Shown here: one piece after another, positions 57,398 to 64,000 of the stretch
Position numbering within the stretch: the stretch's first letter is position 1
Layout: every line of letters starts with the position of its first letter
Source: Micromonospora_G sp040676775
GTDB lineage: Bacteria; Actinomycetota; Actinomycetes; Mycobacteriales; Micromonosporaceae
Length of the DNA: 64,000 bases
Direction: 5' to 3'
Assembly (NCBI RefSeq): GCF_040676775.1
Contig: NZ_JBFAPP010000014.1
Location: 154,613-218,612, forward strand
The notes under the pieces: generated by a model
Seen by the model: only the letters and a program-made list of their open reading frames with translations
Databases searched by the model: none
What the model was told of the DNA's origin: nothing
Translations under genes and position numbers: made by a program

Positions 57398-57984
57398 GGC
57401 GCCGCCGAGGGTGGTGGGGGCGCGGCGGGACGCTGTGGGCGTACCGGCGGGGTGGTCGGGGCGGCGGCGCCCGGCGGCGGGGTCGCGGCCTTGCGCGCGG
57501 CGGCGGTCTCCTCCTTCGCCGGCTCACCGTTCGGGTCGTGCGCGGGCGGCGGCGGCACGGTCGCCATCCACTGCCCCAGGTGGTCCTTGTCGTGCAGCAG
57601 GTCCTTGATGTCGTACTCGGCGTACTCGAACTCGGGTGACCAGTAGAGCGCGTCGAACGGGCAGACCTCGATGCAGATCCCGCAGTACATGCAGAGCGAG
57701 AAGTCGATGTCGAACTTGTCCAGTACGTTGCGCTGCCGGGGCCGCGCCGCGCCGGGGACCTGGACCTCTTCCTTGTGCGAGTCGATGTAGATGCACCAGT
57801 CCGGGCACTCCCGGGCGCAGAGCATGCAGACCGTGCAGTTCTCCTCGGCCAGGGCGATCACGCCGCGTGAGCGCGGCGGCAGCTCGGGCTCGACGTCCGG
57901 GTACTGCTGGGTGTGCGAGTGGCCGACCATCGTCTTGAGGGTGACCGCGAGACCCTTCGCGAGACCCTCTCCGGGCACCTTCAT
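57394..57984 (-). CDS. nuoI: NADH-quinone oxidoreductase subunit I, 2x[4Fe-4S]
   Basis: The ferredoxin-like subunit that passes electrons to NuoB. Two complete cluster motifs are present: CTVCMLCARECPDW and CMYCGICIEVCPFDAL. From ATG 57984 the product has 196 residues; the last 50 are a Pro/Ala-rich tail (PPPPAHDPNGEPAKEE and on). The sequence between the clusters (KEEVQVPGAARPRQRNVL) differs from the usual NuoI, as in the second nuo clusters of actinobacteria. It is the first gene of the I-N block; a broken Uma2 gene lies divergently upstream. Confidence 0.94.
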   Translation of the reverse strand: MKVPGEGLAKGLAVTLKTMVGHSHTQQYPDVEPELPPRSRGVIALAEENCTVCMLCARECPDWCIYIDSHKEEVQVPGAARPRQRNVLDKFDIDFSLCMYCGICIEVCPFDALYWSPEFEYAEYDIKDLLHDKDHLGQWMATVPPPPAHDPNGEPAKEETAAARKAATPPPGAAAPTTPPVRPQRPAAPPPPSAAP

Positions 57985-58135
57985 GCCACCGGCCCACTTC
58001 GCTCGCTCATGCCGCCCATCCTGCACTGTCGGTCGCCCCGGCGCGACCACCACCCGCCACTTCCCGCCCTACCGGCCGTTAGGGGTGCCGTACCCTGGGC
58101 ACGGGGATCCCGGCCCCGCGTGAGAGGAACTTCGC

Positions 58136-58509
58136 ATGGCCTCCGCACTCAGCGACGCCTACCCGCCGACGGACGGGTGGACCACTGACGATCTGGATGC
58201 CTTGCCCGACGACGGCCACCGCCGCGAGCTGCTCGACGGAGTTCTGATCATGTCGTCCTCCCCCACGGCCGCCCACCAGACGATCGCGTGGCGGCTGGCC
58301 GGATCCTGAAGCCGGCGCTGTACGCCCAGGCCGGGATCCCGTTCTACTGGCGGATCGAGTTCGAGGACGGGCTGACGGTCTACACGTACAAGATCGACCC
58401 GGTGCACGAGGTGTACACGGAGACGGGCCGGTGGAACAAGTTCGTCGACACCGGGGAGCCGTGGGCGATGAACCTGCCGGTCAGTCGGCTGATCCCCCGG
58501 CACCTGTGA
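58136..58509 (+). pseudogene. Broken Uma2 (DUF820) family gene
   Basis: ATG 58136 with GAGAGGAA upstream opens a frame of 57 residues (LPDDGHRRELLDGVLIMSSS is the Uma2 N-terminal signature) that ends at 58307-58309. The Uma2 C-terminal half then appears in another frame from about 58288 (RILKPALYAQAGIPFYWRIE) and runs to 58509. About 95 residues of the middle, including the catalytic region, are missing. This is an intact start and end around an internal deletion with a frameshift. Uma2 proteins are restriction-endonuclease-fold proteins of uncertain role that are abundant in actinobacteria. Confidence 0.85.
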
Positions 58510-58912
58510 GCGGTGGCAGGACCTCGACGCCGAGCTGTTGCAGGAGCTGGAACAGCTCGTTGACGCTCCATACGTCGATGATCTTGCCGGCCGGGTCGAA
58601 GCGCAGGAACGTGGCGCCGGAGTAGCTGACCACCTGCCCCGTCGGTGGCACCGGCCCGAAGGCGCCACGCTGGGTGCCGGCGGCCCGCCAGTGCAGGGCC
58701 GCCCGCTCACCGGAGACGATCAAGTCGACGATCTTGTAGCGCAGGTCCGGAAAGGCCGTACGGCGCTCCCGGTGCCAGGCCAGCACCGCCGCCGGCCCCG
58801 AACCGCCGAGGCCGGGGCACTCGTCGGCGACCAACTCGTACGCCGTCTCCTCACGGGAGTCGTGCCAGACGTCGCTGACGAACCGTCGTACCGCGCTGTC
58901 GATGTCGACCAC
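58481..58912 (-). CDS. SnoaL-like (NTF2-fold) protein
   Basis: A 143-residue protein starting at GTG 58912. The pattern WHRERRTAFPDLRYKIVDLI, then GRVHWRAAGTQRG-like ALHWRAAGTQRGAFGPVPPT and ATFLRFDPAGKIIDVWSVNE, is typical of SnoaL-like ester-cyclase family proteins. The substrate is not known. It lies between nuoH and the broken Uma2 gene, overlapping the end of the latter on the opposite strand. Confidence 0.8.
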   Translation of the reverse strand: MVDIDSAVRRFVSDVWHDSREETAYELVADECPGLGGSGPAAVLAWHRERRTAFPDLRYKIVDLIVSGERAALHWRAAGTQRGAFGPVPPTGQVVSYSGATFLRFDPAGKIIDVWSVNELFQLLQQLGVEVLPPLTGAGGSAD

Positions 58913-58945
58913 GGTGCGTCAGCCTAGCCCCCGTACGTGCCCCGC

Positions 58946-59908
58946 TCAGAATGCGACGCGGACCGCCGTGGTGAGAACGAGTTGACCCAGCGACACCGGG
59001 ACCAGCACCAGCCAGCAGAGCCGCTGCAACTGGTCCTCGCGCAGCCGGGGGTAGGACACCCGGAACCAGATCACCACGAAGGACACCGCGAAGATCTTGA
59101 TCAGGGTCCAGAGCCAGCCCAGGTACTCGTCCCCGAACGGGCCCTGCCAACCGCCCAGGAACAGCACCGTGGTCAGGGCCGCGATCACCACGATGCCGAC
59201 GTACTCGGCGAGCAGGAAGAACGCGAACCGCAGGCCGGTGTACTCGGTCATGTAGCCGAAGACCAACTCGGAGTCGGCGATCGGCATATCGAACGGCGGG
59301 CGGCGGATCTCGGCCAGCCCGGCGACGAAGAAGACGAACATGGCCGGCGCCTGCCAGATCAGCCACCACGGCTGCCACGCCTCGACGATGCCGGGCAGGC
59401 TCAGCGTGCCGGCGGCGATCGCCACGCTCGCCGCCGAGAGCACCAGCGGCAGCTCGTAGCCGAGCAGTTGGGCCGCCCCGCGCAGGCCGCCGAGCAGGCT
59501 GTACTTGTTCGCCGACGCCCACGCCGACATCAGCACCGCGACCACACCCACGCCGATCACGGCAAGGACGAAGAACAGGCCGATGTCCAGCGGCTGCCCG
59601 ACCAGATCCCCCGGTCCGAGCGGGATGACCAGCAGGGCCAACAGGTACGGCACCAGCGCCACCACCGGCGCGAGCCGGAACACCGCCCGGTCCGCCGCCC
59701 GGGGCGTGACGTCCTCCTTCTGCACGAACTTGACCCCGTCGGCGATCAACTGGGCCCAGCCGTGGAAGCCGCCCGCGTACATCGGGCCGAGCCGGCCCTG
59801 CATGTGCGCCATCACCTTGTGTTCGAGCTGGCCGACGACCAGCGGCAGGGTGAGGAACGCGACCACCACGGCCACCACCCGGATCAGCAGTTCCAACCAG
59901 AGCGGCAT
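58946..59908 (-). CDS. nuoH: NADH-quinone oxidoreductase subunit H
   Basis: The membrane subunit that forms the quinone channel of complex I with NuoB and NuoD. From ATG 59908 (overlapping the nuoC stop, ATGA) the product has 320 residues with eight to nine helices. Conserved motifs: HKVMAHMQGRLGPMYAGGFH, the quinone-site region AEIRRPPFDMPIADSELVFG, and FRVSYPRLREDQLQRLCW at the end. An in-frame start 5 codons upstream is possible. Confidence 0.96.
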   Translation of the reverse strand: MPLWLELLIRVVAVVVAFLTLPLVVGQLEHKVMAHMQGRLGPMYAGGFHGWAQLIADGVKFVQKEDVTPRAADRAVFRLAPVVALVPYLLALLVIPLGPGDLVGQPLDIGLFFVLAVIGVGVVAVLMSAWASANKYSLLGGLRGAAQLLGYELPLVLSAASVAIAAGTLSLPGIVEAWQPWWLIWQAPAMFVFFVAGLAEIRRPPFDMPIADSELVFGYMTEYTGLRFAFFLLAEYVGIVVIAALTTVLFLGGWQGPFGDEYLGWLWTLIKIFAVSFVVIWFRVSYPRLREDQLQRLCWLVLVPVSLGQLVLTTAVRVAF

Positions 59909-60486
59909 CAGCGGTCGCCCCATTCACCCGGCGCCGGTACGCCCGGCGGTCGCATCGGTGCCCGGCGAGCCGTTCCCGCCTCCGACTCACCGGGTTCCTT
60001 CGCCCCTGGCCACGGTTTGGCCACCCGCGAGGCGAGCACGAACTCCTTGCGCAGCGGATGTCCCTCGAACTCGGGCGGCAGCAGCAGCGGCCGGAGTTCG
60101 GCGTGTCCGGCGAAGCCGATCCCGAACATCTCGTACGTCTCCCGCTCGTGCCAGGCGGCACCGGGGTAGAGGTCCACCACGGACGGCACCTCCGGCTCCG
60201 GTCGGGGCACCCGGGTACGCAGCAGCACACCGTGCCGGTGCCGGGTCGACCAGAGGTGGGCGACGATGTCGAACCCGTCCGCCAGCTCGTCCACGGCGGA
60301 GAGCCAGTCGAAGAAGTCGCAGCCCAGTTCGGCGTCGTCGCGGGCGGTCCGGAGCGCGTCACGCCACCGGTCCGGCGGTACGTCGACCGTCGCGCGCGCG
60401 TACGCCTGCCCGCCGGACACGCCGACCGTGAGCTGCTCACCACCGAGGAGCGTGCCCAGTCGCGTACCGATCTCGTCCGGCGTCAT
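59908..60486 (-). CDS. nuoC: NADH-quinone oxidoreductase subunit C
   Basis: A peripheral-arm subunit of complex I. The 192-residue product has the 30-kDa family core (CDFFDWLSAVDELADGFDIV, then SVVDLYPGAAWHERETYEMF with the signature, and PLLLPPEFEGHPLRKEF). A Pro/Gly/Glu-rich tail of about 30 residues follows. It is not a NuoCD fusion. It overlaps nuoH by 4 bases. No nuoD gene lies beside it. Confidence 0.95.
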   Translation of the reverse strand: MTPDEIGTRLGTLLGGEQLTVGVSGGQAYARATVDVPPDRWRDALRTARDDAELGCDFFDWLSAVDELADGFDIVAHLWSTRHRHGVLLRTRVPRPEPEVPSVVDLYPGAAWHERETYEMFGIGFAGHAELRPLLLPPEFEGHPLRKEFVLASRVAKPWPGAKEPGESEAGTARRAPMRPPGVPAPGEWGDR

Positions 60487-60632
60487 GCCCGCGATCCTAT
60501 GACCCCGGCCGGTCGGGCACCGCGTCCCGCGAGCTAACCGGCGCCGTACGGCGTGGTGCGCGGCCGGCGCGGCGGGTGCCGCCCGGCGCCTTTCGCTGCG
60601 GGAAACGCGCCGGGCACGGGAGAATGACGGGC

Positions 60633-61676
60633 GTGCGCGCCGTGACTGTCATCCCCGGGACCCCGAACTCGCTGCGCCTCGTCGACGGCTATCCCGAGCC
60701 GCCGATCGACGAGGGGGCGGTGCTGGTCCAGGCGCTGGCGGTGGGAATCTGCGGCACCGACCACGAGATCATCGACGGGCACTACGGGGAGGCACCGCCG
60801 GGCTCCGCCGAACTGGTCATCGGCCACGAGTCACTCGGACGGGTGATCGAGGACCCGACCGGTTCGCTGCGCCCCGGTGACCTGGTGGCCGGTGTGGTCC
60901 GCCACCCCGACCCGGTGCCCTGCCCGAACTGCGCGGTCGGCGAGTGGGACATGTGCAGCAACGGTCAGTACACCGAGCACGGCATCAAGGGCCTGCCCGG
61001 CTTCGCCCGGGAACGCTGGCGGGTCGACCCGCAGTACGCGATCCTGCTCGAACCGGCGCTCGCGCAGGTCGGGATGCTGCTCGAACCCGCCAGCATCGTG
61101 GCGAAGGCGTGGGAGCACATCGAACGGATCGGCGCTCGGGCGGTCTGGCGGCCGGAGACCGTACTGGTCACCGGGGCGGGGCCGATCGGGCTGCTGGCCG
61201 CCCTGCTGGCCTGCCAGCGCGGCTTCACCGTGCACGTGCTGGACCGGAGTCCCACCGGCCCCAAGCCGGACCTGGTACGGGCACTCGGCGCGCAGTACCA
61301 CTCCGAGGGGATGGCAGCGCTCGGCTTCGACCCCGACGTGGTGCTCGAGTGCACCGGTGCGCCGTCGGTCGTACTGGACGTGATGTGTCAGGCCGCGCCG
61401 AACGGGATCGTCTGCCTGACCGGTGTCTCCACCGGCGGTCGCATGATCGACTTCGATGCGGGTGCGCTCAACCGGGAGCTGGTGCTGGAGAACAACGTGG
61501 TGTTCGGTTCGGTGAACGCCAACCGCCGGCACTGGGACCTCGCCGCCACCGCCCTGGCCAAGGCCGACCGGCAGTGGTTGGAGGCGCTGATCAGCCGCCG
61601 GGTGCCGGTGGAGGCGTACGCCGAGGCGTACACCCCCGTATCCGGTGAGATCAAGGTCGTACTCGACTTCGCCTGA
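60633..61676 (+). CDS. Zinc-dependent alcohol dehydrogenase, glucose dehydrogenase type
   Basis: A medium-chain dehydrogenase of about 347 residues. The catalytic-zinc Cys is in VGICGTDHEIIDGHY, with GHESLGRV following; the structural-zinc region reads PCPNCAVGEWDMC, and the family hallmark TEHGIKGLPGFARERWR is typical of glucose 1-dehydrogenases. The NAD(P)-binding motif is VLVTGAGPIGLLAALLA. GTG 60633 with GGGAG 10 bases upstream is preferred to ATG 60624, whose spacing to the same site is only one base. It is divergent from nuoC and converges with the DUF2252 gene. Confidence 0.87.
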   Translation: MRAVTVIPGTPNSLRLVDGYPEPPIDEGAVLVQALAVGICGTDHEIIDGHYGEAPPGSAELVIGHESLGRVIEDPTGSLRPGDLVAGVVRHPDPVPCPNCAVGEWDMCSNGQYTEHGIKGLPGFARERWRVDPQYAILLEPALAQVGMLLEPASIVAKAWEHIERIGARAVWRPETVLVTGAGPIGLLAALLACQRGFTVHVLDRSPTGPKPDLVRALGAQYHSEGMAALGFDPDVVLECTGAPSVVLDVMCQAAPNGIVCLTGVSTGGRMIDFDAGALNRELVLENNVVFGSVNANRRHWDLAATALAKADRQWLEALISRRVPVEAYAEAYTPVSGEIKVVLDFA

Positions 61677-61697
61677 CTGTCTCCGGCGCGAGCCCGG

Positions 61698-63008
61698 CTA
61701 CAGACCGGGCAGCCGGCCGTTGCGGAACAGGTCGACGAAGATCTGGTGGTCCCGGCGGGCCCGCAGCCCGTAGGTGTGCGCGAAGTCGACCAGGTGGGCC
61801 ACGAAACCGGCCTCGTCCTTGTCCACCACCGCGACGATCTCCTCCTCGGTGGAGTAGTCGACCAGGTCGTGGCTGGACTCGTCGTCGGCGACCGAGTGCA
61901 TCCGGGCCACCGCCCGACCCAGGTCGCCGATCACCCCGGCCAGCTCCGCCGGCTCGTTGACGTCGGACCAGTCCAGGTCGGCGGCGTACGGCGACACCTC
62001 GGCGACCAACTGGCCGACCCCACCCAGCTCGGTGAAGCCCAGCCACGGGTCGGCGTGCGCCTGCAGCGCCCGCTGCGACTCGGCGGTCCGGTGCCCCTGG
62101 TGCTGGAAGTAGCCCCGCACGCCCGGGTCGTCGACGTACCGGGCCACCGCCGGCACCTGGGCCTGCTTCATGTAGATCACCACGTCGTTCTCCAGCGCCT
62201 GGGTGTGCCCCTCCAGCAGCAGGTTGTACGACGGCAGCCCGGCCGAGCCGATGCCAACACCCTTGCGCAGCACCACGTCCTTGATCTGGGCGGCGACCGG
62301 GCGCAGGCCGGTGGTGGAGGCCGGCAGCGTGCCGAGATAGCGCTCGTACGCGGTGACCACCTCCGCGCGGGCCGCCTCGTCGATCTCGAACACCCCGTCG
62401 CCGAGGGCGAACCGGCGCTCGTAGTTGTCGATCGTGGTCTGGGCGGAGAGCAGGTCGACCCGGGTGCTCAACCTGGCCCGTTGCAGCACCGTACGCAGCA
62501 CGCCGTCGGCGTTTTCGAGGGTGATCGAGCCGATCGCCTCCTCCCCACCGGCCGCGATCGCCCGCAGCTCGGTCAGGTACGTCTGGGCGAACCGGCTCAC
62601 CAGGTCGCTGATGACGTCGTCGGAGAGCGCCTTGGCGTACCCGATCAGCGCCACGCTGGCGACGAAGCGTTTCAGGTCCCAGGAGAACGGGCCGACGTAC
62701 GCCTCGTCGAAGTCGTTGACGTTGAACACGAGCTGGCCGGAGCCGTTCATGTAGGTGCCGAAGTTCTCGGCGTGCAGGTCGCCGTGGATCCAGACCCGGC
62801 TGGTACGCGGGGTGAGGAACCGGTCGTCGGCGAAGTCGCCGGTCAGGTCCGCGTAGAAGACCGAGGCGCTGCCCCGGTAGAAGGCGAACGGTGAGGCGGC
62901 CATCTTGCGGAACTTGCGCCGAAACGCGGCCGGGTCGAGGGCCATCGACTCGCCGAACTCGGCGATCAGGACGTCGACCAGTTGGTCCGCCCGTTGATCA
63001 GTGCTCAT
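61698..63008 (-). CDS. DUF2252 kinase-like protein
   Basis: A 436-residue protein of the DUF2252 family. The phosphotransferase-like motifs HGDLHAENFGTYMNGSG and NDFDEAYVGPFSWDLKRF correspond to the catalytic loop and metal-binding loop of the protein-kinase-like fold. No substrate is known. It lies between nuoB and the dehydrogenase gene, on the strand of the nuo genes, about 120 bases downstream of nuoB. Confidence 0.9.
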   Translation of the reverse strand: MSTDQRADQLVDVLIAEFGESMALDPAAFRRKFRKMAASPFAFYRGSASVFYADLTGDFADDRFLTPRTSRVWIHGDLHAENFGTYMNGSGQLVFNVNDFDEAYVGPFSWDLKRFVASVALIGYAKALSDDVISDLVSRFAQTYLTELRAIAAGGEEAIGSITLENADGVLRTVLQRARLSTRVDLLSAQTTIDNYERRFALGDGVFEIDEAARAEVVTAYERYLGTLPASTTGLRPVAAQIKDVVLRKGVGIGSAGLPSYNLLLEGHTQALENDVVIYMKQAQVPAVARYVDDPGVRGYFQHQGHRTAESQRALQAHADPWLGFTELGGVGQLVAEVSPYAADLDWSDVNEPAELAGVIGDLGRAVARMHSVADDESSHDLVDYSTEEEIVAVVDKDEAGFVAHLVDFAHTYGLRARRDHQIFVDLFRNGRLPGL

Positions 63009-63126
63009 GCTCCGCAGGCTAGTCCGCCCTGACCAGGCCCGGTGCCGTGGTCGGCTGACCGGTGACGCAGTCAGCCCTGCCGTGGTCGGCGCACAGGCGA
63101 CGAGTGACGGCTGACGGGTGACTCGG

Positions 63127-63690
63127 TCAGCTCGACGGGGGCCGTACGGGCGGTGCGGTCAGCGAGGCGACGCTGCGTCCGGTGCCGGCGTCGACGGGTG
63201 CGCTGAGCGGATCCGGGCGGGCCACGCCGCCGATCCCGGACTGCTCGGCGGCGATTTTCTCCTGGAGGCGGAGGATGCCGTGCAGCAGTGCCTCCGGGCG
63301 GGGTGGGCAGCCGGGCACGTAGACGTCGACCGGGATGAGCTGGTCGACGCCCTTGGTCACCGAGTAGGAATCCCAGTACGGTCCGCCGCAGTTGGAGCAG
63401 GCGCCGAAGGAGATGACGTACTTCGGCTCGGGCATCTGGTCGTAGAGGCGCTTGATCGCCGGGGCCATCTTGTCGGTGACCGTGCCGGAGACCACCATCA
63501 AATCGGCCTGGCGGGGGCCGTGGGCGAACGGGATGACCCCGAGCCGGATGAAGTCGTGTCTGCCCATGCTGGTGGCGATGAACTCGATCGCGCAGCAGGC
63601 CAGTCCGAAATTGAAGACCCACAATGAGTAGCGGCGTCCCCAGTTGAGCACGAACCTGATCGGCTCGCCGAGCACTCCGGGCAGTTGCAT
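63127..63690 (-). CDS. nuoB: NADH-quinone oxidoreductase subunit B
   Basis: The subunit with the terminal iron-sulfur cluster N2 at the quinone site. The 187-residue product has all four ligands: the adjacent Cys pair in NFGLACCAIEF, Cys in SFGACSNCGG and Cys in VYVPGCPPRPEALL. A Pro/Ser-rich tail of about 30 residues follows. The ATG has GAGGGGGG upstream. It stands about 2.6 kb from nuoC, separated by the DUF2252 and dehydrogenase genes, and nuoA is not next to it within the window. Confidence 0.95.
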   Translation of the reverse strand: MQLPGVLGEPIRFVLNWGRRYSLWVFNFGLACCAIEFIATSMGRHDFIRLGVIPFAHGPRQADLMVVSGTVTDKMAPAIKRLYDQMPEPKYVISFGACSNCGGPYWDSYSVTKGVDQLIPVDVYVPGCPPRPEALLHGILRLQEKIAAEQSGIGGVARPDPLSAPVDAGTGRSVASLTAPPVRPPSS

Positions 63691-63818
63691 GGTCCCCCCT
63701 CTCGGTCCGGCACCCGACAGTGAACCACAGCATCATCCGGTCGCTTGCCCGCAACCGGTGCCGTCGCCGGCACGTGTTACCGGCGTCCTCGGGCAGGGGC
63801 CCGGACGGGGAGGAACGA

Positions 63819-64000
63819 GTGACGGTGACGACAGGTCCGGGCGTCGACGCTTCACCACCGGTTGTACCTGCTGGTGAGGGCGACCCGGGCAGACCCGAGA
63901 GAGTCGAGTTCGATGCGTTCTACCACGCGCATTTCCGGTCGATGACCGTTCATCTGTGCGCGTACACGGGGGATCTGGGGCAGGCGCAGGATCTGGTGCA
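63819..64000 (+). CDS. ECF-type sigma-70 family sigma factor, 3' end outside the window
   Basis: A partial gene translated by hand. GTG 63819 has GGGGAGG 5 bases upstream. After about 35 residues the product reads FDAFYHAHFRSMTVHLCAYT and then GDLGQAQDLVQ, the region 2 pattern of small sigma-70 factors of the SigE type. The gene runs off the window end. It is divergent from nuoB with about 130 bases between the starts. Confidence 0.75.
   Translation, partial: MTVTTGPGVDASPPVVPAGEGDPGRPERVEFDAFYHAHFRSMTVHLCAYTGDLGQAQDLV

Overview
The window is a chromosomal segment of a high-GC actinobacterium, most likely a member of the Micromonosporaceae. The reasons are the very high GC content, the frequent GTG and TTG starts, the actinobacterial order of the ribosomal superoperon, zinc-binding S14 and L36, hadA/hadB-like genes beside rpmG, and a second, reduced nuo cluster beside htpX. 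The family assignment is inference; no 16S rRNA gene is present.

From 1.2 to 40 kb almost everything is on the minus strand and belongs to gene expression. Read in the direction of transcription (right to left), the order is secE-nusG, rplK-rplA, an ABC transporter pair, rplJ-rplL, rpoB-rpoC, two small membrane proteins, the str operon (rpsL-rpsG-fusA-tuf), the S10 operon (rpsJ to rpsQ), the spc operon (rplN to rplO), secY-adk-map, a DUF1707 protein, and the alpha operon (infA-rpmJ-rpsM-rpsK-rpsD-rpoA-rplQ) ending at truA. Many genes overlap by ATGA, GTGA or TAATG junctions. Operon boundaries carry hairpins. Two of these, in the map/adk and rpoC/rpoB gaps, share a conserved loop and a covarying stem pair and look like copies of one element family.

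From 40 to 42 kb lie tRNA-Trp, two hot-dog-fold dehydratase genes (HadA/HadB type), rpmG, tRNA-Met and tRNA-Thr. From 42 to 48.9 kb comes accessory material. It includes a membrane GAF-GGDEF-EAL protein preceded by an unlisted 55-residue ORF, a 1.3 kb gene-poor stretch, and a secreted CE15-type glucuronoyl esterase with a CBM2 module. The esterase promoter region is rich in palindromes, two of them of the GAAAGTTTC type. tRNA-Tyr and a YajQ-family gene follow.

From 48.9 kb on come an MFS transporter, htpX and a split respiratory complex I module on the minus strand: nuoB, then nuoC-nuoH, then nuoI-J-K-L-M-N. It lacks nuoA, nuoD and nuoE-F-G within the window and is interrupted by a glucose-dehydrogenase-like gene, a DUF2252 gene, a SnoaL-like gene and a broken Uma2 gene. 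The window ends inside a plus-strand sigma factor gene.
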